Below, piece by piece: positions 1 to 8,562 of a stretch of 64,000 bases of DNA (the first letter of the stretch is position 1; each line of letters starts with the position of its first letter). The position numbers and the translations under genes were made by a program. The notes under the pieces are model-generated. The model was given only the letters and a program-made list of their open reading frames with translations. It searched no databases and had not been told where the DNA came from. Source of the stretch: Rhizobium phaseoli (GTDB lineage Bacteria > Pseudomonadota > Alphaproteobacteria > Rhizobiales > Rhizobiaceae); contig NZ_WUFT01000007.1 in assembly GCF_010668805.1 (NCBI RefSeq), positions 124,001-188,000 on the forward strand, read 5' to 3'.

Positions 1-114
1 CGCGCGATCCATTACGGCACGATCGCAAGAGACGCGCTTGCGCCGCTGCCCGATACGGTGTGGAAAGCCGCCCTGATGGAAGTGATCGATTTCTGTATCG
101 AGCGTGTCAACTGA
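1..114 (+). CDS. Polyprenyl (octaprenyl) diphosphate synthase, C-terminal 37 residues only
   Basis: Frame 1 is open from the window edge and ends in TGA at 112-114 (last residues FCIERVN). The pattern of an HY pair, then DAL, a proline, an AL pair and a terminal F...R is what I recall at the C-terminus of alphaproteobacterial octaprenyl diphosphate synthases. These make the isoprenoid tail of ubiquinone. The catalytic DDxxD motifs would lie outside the window, so the call rests on about 37 residues. The following TPR gene has the same orientation. Confidence 0.5.
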   Translation, partial: RAIHYGTIARDALAPLPDTVWKAALMEVIDFCIERVN

Positions 115-246
115 TCACACATGCTCGATTGCGGGCTGATTTTGTTGCAGCGCCGCTTCAAAAAAGCCATCCTGTTATGAATCAGTGAGCGCAACTGGTT
201 TGCGACCGGCACCATCGTCGGGACGCTGTCGAAGAAAGGTTTCCTA

Positions 247-2079
247 ATGCGGCAGAGAATTGCCATCCGTCTTCTTACGAGCGCAGCGCTTGCCGTTGTC
301 CTTTCGCTGGGCGGTGTCGGCGGCGTCAACGCTGAGGATGCGGCCAAGGCGAGTGAAGCCGCAACGACCGACAGCTTCGATGCCGATAGCGTTACCACTT
401 TCTCCGGCGCCTTTCTCGCGGCGCGCACGGCCGATGTCGATCATGACTATGAAACGGCGATCGAACTCTACAAGAAGGCGCTGCAGATCGAGCCCGGCAA
501 TCCCGAGATCCGCCAGCGGCTGATGATCTCGCTGCTGCTCAATGGCGACATCAAGGACGGCGTCAAATATGCCAACGACCTGAAGGGCGATCCGTCCGTC
601 GAGCGCATTACCACGATCGTGCGCGGTATGGATGCCGTGCGCCGGGATGACTACAAGACCGCCGAGACCATCCTTAAATATAACGGGCCGAACGATCTCG
701 ACCGGATGATGAATGACCTGCTGCTCGCCTGGGCCCGCGTCGGCGCCGGCCGCGGCAAGGAAGCGCTCGCCATGGTCGAGAAGATGAAGGGGCCGGACTG
801 GGTCCGCATCTTCCAGAATTATAATGCAGGCGCGATCGCCATCGCCACCGGCGACGTGAAATCCGCCCGAAAGCATCTGAACGATGCCGTGCTCGACAAG
901 GAGGGAGGTGCCACGGCCCCCGACACCTTCATGCGCGCCGTGATGGCGCTTGCCCGCCTTGAAGCCACACAAGGCAATAAGCAGAAGGCGCTCGACGCCG
1001 TTTCCGTCGGCGACAATTTGCTGCCGAACTATGCGCCGCTGAACGCCCTGCGCGACAGTATCGAAAAAGATGAGAAGCAGGAGCAGCAGGTCAAGACGGC
1101 CGAAGAAGGGGCAGCCGGCGTGCTGTTTTCGGTCGGCGGCGCGCTGAACCGCGACGGCGCCGAGGATATCGTCTCGCTTTACCTGCAGACCGCCAATGCG
1201 CTCGACCCCAACAGCGCCGATACGCTGGTTCTGCTCGGCGGCATCGCCGAGAAGCAGAACCAGATGGACCGCGCCATTGCGCTCTACAAGAAGGTGCCGG
1301 AGAATTCGCCGATGCGGCGCATCTCCGAGCTGCAGCTCGGCCTCGCCCTTGCCCAGGGCGGCAAGGTGGACGAGGCGCGCAAGCACCTGCAGGCGCTGAT
1401 CACCTCCGACCCGAAGGACATTCGCAGCTACCTCGCCTATGGCAGCGTGCTCTCCGACGCCAAGGATTACGAAGCGATGGCGGCCAATTACGACAAGGCC
1501 GTCGAAGCGATCGGTCCGATTCCCGGCCGCGCCAACTGGAGCGTCTTCTTCCAGCGCGGCATCGCCTATGAGCGGCTGAAGAAGTGGGACCAGGCGGAAC
1601 CGAACTTCCGCAAGGCCCTGGAGCTTAATCCCGACCAGCCGCAGGTGCTGAACTATCTCGGCTACTCTTGGATCGACATGAACCGGAACCTCGACGAAGG
1701 TCTCGGCATGATCAAGAAGGCCGTCGACCTTCGTCCTGACGACGGCTACATCATCGATTCGCTCGGCTGGGCCTATTTCCGCCTCAACCGCTTCGACGAT
1801 GCCGTCGACGAACTGGAACGGGCAGCCCAGATCAAGGCCGGCGACGCGACGATCAACGACCATCTCGGCGATGCCTATTGGCGCGTCGGCCGCAAGCTCG
1901 AAGCCGTTTATCAGTGGAACCGGGCGCTGGCCTCCGAGCCCGAAGCCGCCGAGATCCCGAAGATCAAGGACAAGGTCGCCAATGGCCTGCCTGCCGTCAG
2001 CGACGATGCCAAAGCGGCCGATAAGAAGCAGCCGGACCCGGCACCGGTCACCCCGCCGCCGGTCGACAAGAAATCCTGA
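247..2079 (+). CDS. Secreted tetratricopeptide-repeat protein
   Basis: A 610-residue protein. It starts with a signal peptide (positive MRQR, hydrophobic core to about residue 28, likely cut after VNA). The rest is helical TPR repeats: clear units begin near residues 65-100 (the DYETAIELYKKAL type), 325-400 and 435-560, where A, L, Y, P and G sit at the usual TPR positions. The C-terminus (about 580-610) is a Pro/Lys-rich tail. TPR arrays bind partner proteins, so a periplasmic or outer-membrane scaffold role is likely but the partner is unknown. The ATG at 247 has an AAAGG motif about 6 bases upstream. ispE starts 10 bases downstream, so the two are probably co-transcribed. Confidence 0.85.
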   Translation: MRQRIAIRLLTSAALAVVLSLGGVGGVNAEDAAKASEAATTDSFDADSVTTFSGAFLAARTADVDHDYETAIELYKKALQIEPGNPEIRQRLMISLLLNGDIKDGVKYANDLKGDPSVERITTIVRGMDAVRRDDYKTAETILKYNGPNDLDRMMNDLLLAWARVGAGRGKEALAMVEKMKGPDWVRIFQNYNAGAIAIATGDVKSARKHLNDAVLDKEGGATAPDTFMRAVMALARLEATQGNKQKALDAVSVGDNLLPNYAPLNALRDSIEKDEKQEQQVKTAEEGAAGVLFSVGGALNRDGAEDIVSLYLQTANALDPNSADTLVLLGGIAEKQNQMDRAIALYKKVPENSPMRRISELQLGLALAQGGKVDEARKHLQALITSDPKDIRSYLAYGSVLSDAKDYEAMAANYDKAVEAIGPIPGRANWSVFFQRGIAYERLKKWDQAEPNFRKALELNPDQPQVLNYLGYSWIDMNRNLDEGLGMIKKAVDLRPDDGYIIDSLGWAYFRLNRFDDAVDELERAAQIKAGDATINDHLGDAYWRVGRKLEAVYQWNRALASEPEAAEIPKIKDKVANGLPAVSDDAKAADKKQPDPAPVTPPPVDKKS

Positions 2080-2089
2080 CGGGCGAGAC

Positions 2090-2986
2090 ATGCCTGACGA
2101 GGGCTTATCAGGCGCTTTCAGCGTCACCGAAGAGGCTCGCGCCAAGATCAACCTCGCTTTGCATGTGACGGGCCAGCGGGCAGATGGTTATCATCTGCTC
2201 GATATGCTGGTCACTTTCGCAGATTGCGGCGACCGGCTGAGCTTCACGCGCGCGCCGGCCGACGCCTTCTCCCTGTCGGGCCGGTTCGGCGAGACGCTTG
2301 CCGGCGACGGCGACACCAATCTGGTGTTACGGGCGCGTGATCTGTTGCGCATGGCGGTCGGCCCCCTCGCCTTCCCCGTTCACATCCACTTGGAAAAGAA
2401 CCTGCCGATCGCCTCCGGCATCGGCGGCGGCTCGGCCGATGCGGCCGCCGCGCTGCGCGGGCTGATGCGGCTCTGGGACGCGACCTTGCCCGTGGAGACG
2501 CGCGCAGCCCTCGCGCTGCAGCTCGGCGCCGACGTGCCGATGTGCCTTGAGAGCCGGCCGCTGATTGCCCGCGGCATCGGCGAACAGATCGAAGCCGTGC
2601 CGGACCTGCCTGCCTTTGCCATGCTGCTCGCCAACCCGCTGAAGGGCGTCTCGACGCCCGAGGTTTTCCGCCAACTGACGACAAAGAACAATCCGGCTCT
2701 GAACCTGGCTGCGGATCTCGCTGGGCGTGCCGACTGGCTGGCAGCGATCGGTGCTGCCCGTAACGACTTGGAGCCGCCGGCGCGCGATCTCGTGCCTGAG
2801 ATCGCAGCGATCTCGGCGATGCTGCGGGCGCGCGGCGCGCTTTTGACCCGCATGTCCGGTTCCGGCGCCACCTGTTTCGGGATCTTTTCGACTATGGCGG
2901 CGGCGCAAGATGCGGCGACCGCTCTTCACGCCGAGCGGCCCGACTGGTATTTCCAGGTAACGGAAACGATTTCGGGAGGCATGTGA
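2090..2986 (+). CDS. ispE: 4-diphosphocytidyl-2-C-methyl-D-erythritol kinase
   Basis: A 298-residue GHMP kinase of the MEP isoprenoid pathway that phosphorylates the 2-hydroxyl of CDP-methylerythritol in the cytosol. Visible motifs are ARAKINLALHV near the N-terminus, the ATP-binding loop PIASGIGGGSADAAAAL in the middle, and the C-terminal MSGSGATCFGIF. The frame is open far upstream into the TPR gene, but the ATG at 2090 (MPDEGLSG) is chosen because it puts the family N-terminus in place and lies 10 bases after the preceding stop. The stop overlaps the moaB start (TGATG), which suggests translational coupling. Confidence 0.95.
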   Translation: MPDEGLSGAFSVTEEARAKINLALHVTGQRADGYHLLDMLVTFADCGDRLSFTRAPADAFSLSGRFGETLAGDGDTNLVLRARDLLRMAVGPLAFPVHIHLEKNLPIASGIGGGSADAAAALRGLMRLWDATLPVETRAALALQLGADVPMCLESRPLIARGIGEQIEAVPDLPAFAMLLANPLKGVSTPEVFRQLTTKNNPALNLAADLAGRADWLAAIGAARNDLEPPARDLVPEIAAISAMLRARGALLTRMSGSGATCFGIFSTMAAAQDAATALHAERPDWYFQVTETISGGM

Positions 2987-3537
2987 TGGCAAGTCTGGAC
3001 GAAAAGCGGCCCTTCATCGCCGTCGGCATCGCGATTCTCACAGTTTCGGATACGCGCACGCCGGAGACGGACAAGTCGGGCGACACGCTGGCGGAGCGAA
3101 TCACCGAGGCGGGCCACAGGCTGGTCGACCGGGCGATCGTGCCTGACGATCGAGAGAAAATCGCAGCCCGGGTGAAGGCCTGGACCGAACTAGATGAGAT
3201 CGACGTCGTCATAACGTCAGGCGGCACCGGCTTTACCGGCCGCGATGTGACGCCTGAGGCGCTGGAACCGTTGTTCGAAAAGCGCATGGACGGCTTTTCC
3301 GCCATCTTCCACCGCATCTCCTATGAGAAGATCGGCACGGCGACGATCCAGTCGCGCGCCACGGCAGGCGTTGCCAACGCCACCTTCATCTTCGCGCTGC
3401 CGGGCTCGCCCGGCGCCTGCCGGGATGCCTGGGACGGCATTTTGAAAGGGCAGCTCGACTACCGCAGCGCGCCGTGCAATTTCGTCGAAATCATGCCGCG
3501 TCTGGACGAGCATTTGAAACGCGGCGCGGCGAAATAA
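2986..3537 (+). CDS. moaB: Molybdenum cofactor biosynthesis protein B (MoaB/Mog family)
   Basis: A 183-residue MoCF-fold protein that binds or adenylylates molybdopterin during molybdenum cofactor assembly. The signature VITSGGTGFTGRD lies near residue 75 and the second glycine motif, LPGSPGACRDAW, near 140. The ATG at 2986 shares its A with the ispE stop; an in-frame GTG at 2983 is a possible alternative. Length fits MoaB. I use moaB because there is no MoeA-type fusion. Downstream there is no gene on this strand until 5 kb. Confidence 0.93.
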   Translation: MASLDEKRPFIAVGIAILTVSDTRTPETDKSGDTLAERITEAGHRLVDRAIVPDDREKIAARVKAWTELDEIDVVITSGGTGFTGRDVTPEALEPLFEKRMDGFSAIFHRISYEKIGTATIQSRATAGVANATFIFALPGSPGACRDAWDGILKGQLDYRSAPCNFVEIMPRLDEHLKRGAAK

Positions 3538-3623
3538 TGCATGTCGCCCGGGAGGGTGCCGCGGTTCCGGGATACCGATATTCATAAAACAAACGACCAA
3601 AGCGAGTCGCGCTTTAGAATTCG

Positions 3624-3937
3624 CTATGTAGCAAGGCCCGGCAAAGCGGGCATCGTTTCCCAGCTGTCACCCGACAGCAGGATGCAGCTGATGCCATGAA
3701 CATCCGTGACGACGAGTGTCCAGGTTCCGCTTTCGGCGGCATAGACCCGAGAACGGCGTTCTCGTTGACCAGGCCGACTGCCGTCAGCTTTTCAGCGAAG
3801 TTCGTGTCGAGGAAATTGATGACGTCGGATCGGCCTGCGCAACTGAGCATCGTCTGCGATGCTGCCGAATGCGGATGCGCGATCATCAATGTCGGCAATA
3901 TGACGGCCAGCAGGCCGTAGACCATACCGTGTGCCAT
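3624..3937 (-). pseudogene. Small secreted protein interrupted by one frameshift
   Basis: The ATG at 3937 follows an excellent Shine-Dalgarno (AAAGGAGG, 6 bases before). It encodes a signal peptide (MAHGMVYGLLAVILP, cut near AAS), then CAGRSDVINFLDTNFAEKL and AVGLVNENAVL. At about 3745-3750 the natural continuation moves to another frame: YAAESGTWTLVVTD, then CILLSGDSWETMPALPGLAT and a TAG at 3624. The 314-bp span is not a multiple of 3. One extra G in the GGG run at 3746-3748 would restore a 104-residue protein. Without it, translation runs on in the wrong frame to 3614. I recall this C-x(n)-GLxxxxxLxE...GxWTxxVT...G..C..xxG pattern from small secreted rhizobial proteins of unknown function. 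Confidence 0.75.
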
Positions 3938-4138
3938 GACGCACCTCCTTTCGCCGGAACCCCGGCAGAAGAGGAGATTTCGCTGACCTGCTCTGCCGTC
4001 CACCGGCATTCCATGGCCATCCGTTGCGAAGCGAGGCGCTTCGACGGCGCCATAGGCAAATTATAGCGCAAAATCCCATTGGGCGCCATCTTTACGCGAC
4101 GGTGGGCGGGTACGATCGCCGACGTTATTGCGAGACCC

Positions 4139-4318
4139 GCCCCTCATCCGGCTGCCGCCACCACCGGGGGCGAGCCACGGGTCTCGACCCGTCCTTCGGA
4201 CCCCCGCTTGCGGGGCGAAGGGGGATAGTCGCAATCTCTCCCTTCCTCGCCAGCGTCGCGCCTAGCTAGCACGTCCCCTCGCCCCGTTTTTACGGGGGAG
4301 AGGGTTAGGGTGAGGGGC
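4139..4318. repeat. RIME-like intergenic mosaic repeat, copy 1
   Basis: This lies in a 443-bp gene-free stretch (3938-4380). It begins GCCCCTCATCCGG and ends GGGTTAGGGTGAGGGGC, so the ends are imperfect inverted repeats. Inside are further palindromes around 4172-4225 and 4284-4302. A second copy lies at 47589-47745 in opposite orientation. The organisation resembles the Rhizobium-specific intergenic mosaic elements (RIME). I see no gene in 3938-4380. Confidence 0.7.
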
Positions 4319-4380
4319 AGTTTTCGGCGCCAACCAGACATGCACGGTCAAGCCTTGAGGAAGGTGGCGAGCGAAATTGC

Positions 4381-4899
4381 TTAGCGAGCAGCGCGCGCCA
4401 CCCAGGCAGGAATCAGTTCGCTGACGAGCTTGCGCGGCTTCTGGCCCTTGGTGAATTCAGCAAGGCGCATGCCGCTATGGGCAGCGGCGAGCGCCTGTTT
4501 CTTCGGCATCAGCAGACCGAGTTCCAGCGGCGGCACGGCGCGGCCGAGGCGGCGGAGGAACGGGCGCCGGTAGCCGCGCGAGGCGGTGAAACGCGCCGGT
4601 AGCTTGTTCAGCGCGACATATTCGGCGATCTCGTCGATCCAGCCGGCCTGGGGTCTAGCGCCCGGCTCGACGAAAAGCAGCCATTCGCCGCGAGCGGAGC
4701 GGACGATGTCCTTGATATCCCACTGCGAATGGAAACGGCAGCCGGCGGCGTCGGCGACCCGCGAGGTGCCGTCGCGCGAGCCGTGATCGAGCACGACCAC
4801 ATCGCTGACGAGCCCCTCCACCGCGCCTGCCACCAATACCGATAAAGTCTGCGCCAGCTCGGATTCCTGATCCTGGCATTCGAGAACAACCGTCAACAT
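4381..4899 (-). CDS. Short glycosyltransferase family 2-like protein
   Basis: A 172-residue protein. The N-terminus (MLTVVLECQD) and the DHGSRDGTSRVADAAGC segment near residues 58-75 match the nucleotide-sugar-binding half of GT-A family 2 enzymes (DxGSxDGT). A GEWLLFVEPGARP segment near residues 90-102 sits where the DxD motif usually lies, but no DxD is present. With that loss and a length well below the usual 250-300 residues, activity is doubtful. The ATG at 4899 is the first in frame. It is divergent from the radical SAM gene and not in an evident operon. Confidence 0.65.
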   Translation of the reverse strand: MLTVVLECQDQESELAQTLSVLVAGAVEGLVSDVVVLDHGSRDGTSRVADAAGCRFHSQWDIKDIVRSARGEWLLFVEPGARPQAGWIDEIAEYVALNKLPARFTASRGYRRPFLRRLGRAVPPLELGLLMPKKQALAAAHSGMRLAEFTKGQKPRKLVSELIPAWVARAAR

Positions 4900-5038
4900 C
4901 GCCTATTCATAATGCGCCGCACAAATTTTTGCCAGCGGCGTTTTCCGCATTTTGTTCTTGCAATGTTCTGGTTTTACGGATAGGAATTTAATCATCAAAA
5001 CGGGCGGGAGCGATGGCTTTCCGTCACGGGAGAATCCG

Positions 5039-6196
5039 ATGAGAGAGCAGTCCCTGGCAGGGCAGGCCGCATTCGCGCCTGCCAACACGGCAGATATTGC
5101 CGATGCGATGATCGCGTCCTCCGGCCTGCGGATCGAGGTCGATCGGCGGCGCGGGCGTGGGGCGGGACTGAACCCGACCGGGCGGTTCGAGGCGCTGCAG
5201 CGGGAAACCTTCGATGACGGCTGGCAGACGCTGGAAGAGCTTCCCCCGTTCAAGACCGATGTGCAGATCGAGAAACCCCGCACAGCCATCACCCGCAACG
5301 AATCGCCGGATATTCCCTTCGACCGATCGATCAATCCCTATCGCGGCTGCGAGCATGGCTGCATCTATTGTTTCGCCCGGCCGACACATGCCTATATGGG
5401 GCTCTCGGCAGGGCTCGATTTCGAGACGAAGCTGTTTGCCAAGCCGGATGCGGCAAAACTGCTGGAGCGGGAACTCGCCAAGCCGGGTTACAAGGTGCGG
5501 GCGATCGCGATCGGCACCAATACCGACCCCTATCAGCCGATCGAGAAGGAATGGCGCGTCATGCGCGGCATTCTCGAGGTCTTGAACAAGGCGAACCATC
5601 CGGTATCGATCGTCACCAAGTCGGCGATGATCCTGCGAGATCTCGATATTTTGCGGGATATGGCGGCTAAGAACCTGGTGCGCGTCGGCATCTCCGTGAC
5701 CACGCTCGACCGCAAGCTTGCCCGGACGATGGAGCCGCGCGCCGCCACGCCGCCGCGCCGGCTGGAGACCATTCACACGCTGTCGGAAGCAGGCATCCAG
5801 ACGGCTGTGATGGCCGCTCCGCTGATCCCGGCGCTGAACGATCACGAGCTGGAACGCATCCTCGAATCGGCCAAGGCGGCCGGCGCAGCCGAAGCGAGTT
5901 ATGTCATCCTGAGATTGCCGCTCGAGGTCAGCCCGCTGTTTCGCGACTGGCTGCTGCAACACTACCCCGATCGCTACCGGCATGTGATGTCGCTGGTGCG
6001 CTCGATGCGCGGCGGCAAGGATTATGATGCCGAATTCGGCAAGCGCATGAAGGGTGCCGGTCCCTATGCCTGGCAGATCGCCCGGCGCTTTGAAATGGCG
6101 GCAAGACGTTTTGGCCTGACGCGACGCGGCATGCCGTTGCGCGACGATCTGTTCGTGCCGCCGGATGGCAGCGGCGTTCAACTATCGCTGCTCTAA
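5039..6196 (+). CDS. PA0069-family radical SAM protein (spore photoproduct lyase-like)
   Basis: A 385-residue protein. The radical SAM cluster motif CEHGCIYC (CxxxCxxC) lies near residues 108-115, preceded by DRSINPYRG, which is typical of the PA0069/Rv2578c family. Later family segments include AIAIGTNTDPYQPIEK and GGKDYDAEFGKRMKG. The domain binds a 4Fe-4S cluster and cleaves S-adenosylmethionine; the substrate of this family is unknown. The frame is open from 4952, but the ATG at 5039 has GGGAGAA about 6 bases upstream and begins the conserved region. It lies 217 bp before rnhB in the same direction. Confidence 0.9.
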   Translation: MREQSLAGQAAFAPANTADIADAMIASSGLRIEVDRRRGRGAGLNPTGRFEALQRETFDDGWQTLEELPPFKTDVQIEKPRTAITRNESPDIPFDRSINPYRGCEHGCIYCFARPTHAYMGLSAGLDFETKLFAKPDAAKLLERELAKPGYKVRAIAIGTNTDPYQPIEKEWRVMRGILEVLNKANHPVSIVTKSAMILRDLDILRDMAAKNLVRVGISVTTLDRKLARTMEPRAATPPRRLETIHTLSEAGIQTAVMAAPLIPALNDHELERILESAKAAGAAEASYVILRLPLEVSPLFRDWLLQHYPDRYRHVMSLVRSMRGGKDYDAEFGKRMKGAGPYAWQIARRFEMAARRFGLTRRGMPLRDDLFVPPDGSGVQLSLL

Positions 6197-6204
6197 CCGT
6201 TTGT

Positions 6205-6262
6205 TTTACGCAATTCCTGGCAGCAGCTTCGCACTTTTCCTGGAATTGCTTGAAGCTTGCGC
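6205..6262. repeat. Palindromic intergenic repeat (AATTCC...GGAATT type), reversed copy
   Basis: This stretch between the radical SAM gene and rnhB reads ACGCAATTCCTGGCAGC, then TTCGCACTTTTCC and TGGAATTGCTTG. It is the reverse orientation of the unit at 28880-28929 (AGCAATTCCAGG, AAAAGTGCGAAG, GGAATTGCGT). The imperfect palindrome can form a stem-loop and may act as a weak terminator. Being downstream of one gene and about 150 bp upstream of another, it is probably a dispersed repeat. Confidence 0.6.
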
Positions 6263-6413
6263 ATCGGCCCATCGAGAAACCGCCCTGTTCTCGAGCGCCG
6301 AGCGCAATTCCCGCGGATGGGCCTGACCGCCGCCATCCGCCGGACCCGGTCCCCGACCGCCGCCCTGATCGGGGACTTGCGGGCAATCGGGTTGGCGTGC
6401 GAGGTTCAGCCGC

Positions 6414-7103
6414 ATGAAACCTCGCACGCCACCCGATTCTCCGCTGCTTTTCCAAGCGGTTCCGCTGGTGCCGGATTTCCGGCTGGAACTCAAAGCCCGC
6501 AAGGCCGGCCACTGGCCGGTCGCCGGCGCCGACGAGGCGGGCCGCGGACCGCTGGCCGGACCGGTCGTCGCAGCCGCCGTCATCCTCGATCCGAAGCGCA
6601 TCCCGGAGGGGCTGAACGATTCCAAGCAGCTTTCGGCGCAACGGCGTGAGGAGCTGTTCGTGCAGATCCTGGCGACTGCCACCGTTTCCATCGCCTCCTC
6701 CAGCTCGACGCGCATCGACGAGACCGATATCCGCAAGGCGAGCCTCGACGCCATGCGCCGCGCGATCTGCGGCCTTTCCATCCCGGCAAGCTACGTGCTG
6801 ACCGACGGACTCGACGTGCCGCCCGGCCTCGATTGCCCTGGGCAGGCTGTGGTCAAGGGTGATGCCCGTTCAGTCTCGATCGCTGCCGCCTCGATCGTCG
6901 CCAAGGTAACGCGCGACCGGATGATGGCCCGGGTCCATTGGGTATTTCCGGATTACGGCTTTGCCGCCCATGTCGGATACGGCACGGCACAGCACCGTGC
7001 CGGCATCGAAAAGCATGGCCCCTGCTCCCTGCACCGGATGAGTTTTAGGCCGCTACGCAAGGTTGAGGATGGTCCCGAGATGGACGAGCTGATCTCGGAA
7101 TAG
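6414..7103 (+). CDS. rnhB: Ribonuclease HII
   Basis: A 229-residue enzyme that cleaves RNA in RNA-DNA hybrids and removes single ribonucleotides from DNA. The [16 protein letters not shown] motif near residues 41-56 supplies the first catalytic Asp-Glu pair. LTDGLDVP carries the third acidic residue. [19 protein letters not shown] and [28 protein letters not shown] are the family C-terminal motifs. The ATG at 6414 gives an N-terminal extension of about 30 residues, common in rhizobial RNase HII. It ends before a GC-rich repeat shared with the hisS-hisZ spacer. Confidence 0.95.
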   Translation: MKPRTPPDSPLLFQAVPLVPDFRLELKARKAGHWPVAGADEAGRGPLAGPVVAAAVILDPKRIPEGLNDSKQLSAQRREELFVQILATATVSIASSSSTRIDETDIRKASLDAMRRAICGLSIPASYVLTDGLDVPPGLDCPGQAVVKGDARSVSIAAASIVAKVTRDRMMARVHWVFPDYGFAAHVGYGTAQHRAGIEKHGPCSLHRMSFRPLRKVEDGPEMDELISE

Positions 7104-7136
7104 GTCTGAACTCCAGACTGCGGAGAGCTGCTCAAG

Positions 7137-7262
7137 GCCCCCTTCCTAACCCCTCCCCACAAGGGGGAGGGGCTAGAGCCAGCCGCATGATCTGCATTCA
7201 AGATTGGATGAGCGGGGGCCGCAGGTAAGCCCCTCCCCCTTGTGGGGAGGGTTGGGGAGGGG
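7137..7262. repeat. Inverted GC-rich repeat (CCCCTCCCCACAAGGGGGAGGGG family), copy 1
   Basis: Two outward palindromic blocks (about 7147-7173 and 7229-7262) flank a short centre, so the whole unit is a large imperfect inverted repeat. A second unit with the same ends lies at 60257-60409 between hisS and hisZ. Here it fills the space between the converging rnhB and atp transcripts. Confidence 0.75.
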
Positions 7263-7317
7263 TCTTGGCTCAACCACAACCGGACAGGCTCATACTTCAA
7301 AAAAGATCTATCAACGA

Positions 7318-7346
7318 AGAAAAGGCCGGGACATGCCCGGCCTTTT
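7318..7346 (-). terminator. Bidirectional intrinsic terminator after atpF
   Basis: The stem GGCCGGG (7324-7330) pairs with CCCGGCC (7336-7342) around a 5-base loop. AAAA lies on one side and TTTT on the other, so each strand reads hairpin plus T-run. It sits about 20 bases past the atpF stop and ends the F0 operon. Confidence 0.9.
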
Positions 7347-7366
7347 CCTTATTCCATTCGAAACGC

Positions 7367-7858
7367 TCAGTTGAGCCGCGTCTTGACCTGGCCGACGGCA
7401 TTGCCGAAGAGCTCGGACTGGACCTTGGCATCAGCCTGCTTGGCGAGCACCGTTTCGGCAGCCGCGATTGCGAGATCGACGGCAGCGGAACGGACCGCCT
7501 TCATCGCCTCGGCCTCGGCCTGCTTGATCTTCTGCTCGGAAAGCGCCGTCCGGTTGGCGACGAATTCTTCCGTCTTCTTCTTCGCCTCGGTGGTCAGCAT
7601 TTCGGCTTCGCGCTCGGCGGCGGCAACGATGTGGGCCGCTTCGGCTTCCGCTTCCTTGCGCTTGCGCTGGTATTCAGCGAGCAGGTGCTGCGCTTCCTCG
7701 CGCAGACGCTTGGCTTCGGCCAATTCGTTGCGAATCTGGTCGGCGCGGTCGTCGAGCGACCGTGCCATCATGCCCGGAACCTTCAGGTAGACGACCAGCG
7801 CCAGGAAGAGGACGAGGCCGACAAAGGCGAAGAAAGTCGCGTCAAAAGCAAATCCCAT
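7367..7858 (-). CDS. atpF: F0F1 ATP synthase subunit b
   Basis: A 163-residue stator subunit. One N-terminal membrane helix (about residues 5-27, FDATFFAFVGLVLFLALVVY) is followed by a long charged coiled coil (about 30-150, rich in Ala, Glu, Lys and Arg) that would reach along the F1 head. It is last in the operon atpI-atpB-atpE-atpF'-atpF, 3 bases after the b' gene, and precedes a strong terminator. Two b-type genes in tandem is usual for alphaproteobacteria, where b and b' form a heterodimer. Confidence 0.93.
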   Translation of the reverse strand: MGFAFDATFFAFVGLVLFLALVVYLKVPGMMARSLDDRADQIRNELAEAKRLREEAQHLLAEYQRKRKEAEAEAAHIVAAAEREAEMLTTEAKKKTEEFVANRTALSEQKIKQAEAEAMKAVRSAAVDLAIAAAETVLAKQADAKVQSELFGNAVGQVKTRLN

Positions 7859-7861
7859 CGA

Positions 7862-8485
7862 TCAAGCCTCCTTCTTGACTGCCGCGACGGCAGCGGCGAC
7901 ATCGGCCTTGGCAACGGTGCCGCCGATCAGCTGATCGACCACGGCAGCCGCGGTTTCCTCGGCAATGGTGCCGACGTCGGCAAAGGCCTTGGCCTTGATC
8001 TCGCCGATGCGGAGCTCGGCAGCCTTGATCTTTTCCGACAGGCTCGCCTCGACAGCGCGGCGATCCTCTTCGGCCTTGGCCTTAGCGGCGTCGCGCGCGG
8101 CAGCGCCGATCGCGTTGGATTTGGCGCGGGCAGCGGCCAGTTCACCCTCATAGGTCCGGACGGCAGCGTCGGCTTCCGCCTTTAGGCGGCCTGCTTCTTC
8201 CAGATCCTGGGAAATGCGCGTGTGACGCTGATCGAGGATCGCCCCGATGCGCGGCGCGATGACCTTTTGCATAAGCAAATAGAAGACGCCGAACGTGATC
8301 ACCAGCCAGAGCAGCTGAGACGCGAAGGTCGTCGAATCGAAAGGCGGGAAAGGGCCTCGGGCGTGTCCGCCTTCGGCAACACCGGTCTCGGTATGGACCT
8401 CGCCTGCGGCCGGAGCGGCATGCGCATCCGTACCCGTCGCTGCCGCCGGTGCTTCTTCAGCGTAAGCCGGGGTCACAAAAAACAT
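7862..8485 (-). CDS. F0F1 ATP synthase subunit b'
   Basis: A 207-residue b' stator subunit. A poorly conserved Ala/Gly/His-rich N-terminus (about 1-55) precedes a membrane helix (about 60-82, [21 protein letters not shown]) and then [21 protein letters not shown], the b/b' family hallmark. A coiled coil runs to the end. An in-frame GTG at 8491 exists, but the ATG at 8485 is preferred because GGAGG lies 5 bases before it. In rhizobial annotations the gene is called atpG or atpF2, so the symbol is left empty. Confidence 0.92.
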   Translation of the reverse strand: MFFVTPAYAEEAPAAATGTDAHAAPAAGEVHTETGVAEGGHARGPFPPFDSTTFASQLLWLVITFGVFYLLMQKVIAPRIGAILDQRHTRISQDLEEAGRLKAEADAAVRTYEGELAAARAKSNAIGAAARDAAKAKAEEDRRAVEASLSEKIKAAELRIGEIKAKAFADVGTIAEETAAAVVDQLIGGTVAKADVAAAVAAVKKEA

Positions 8486-8562
8486 TCTCACCTCCAGGTG
8501 GACTGCAAATGCAAAGGATCACGGCTTGCGGTCGCAGGCCGTGATCCATCTATTCGCCGATA

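Noticed and set aside
244..2151. 635-residue open frame on the - strand opposite the TPR gene
   Set aside because: It is a shadow of a high-GC coding strand: low-complexity composition, no family motif, and the + strand gene has a signal peptide and TPR motifs.
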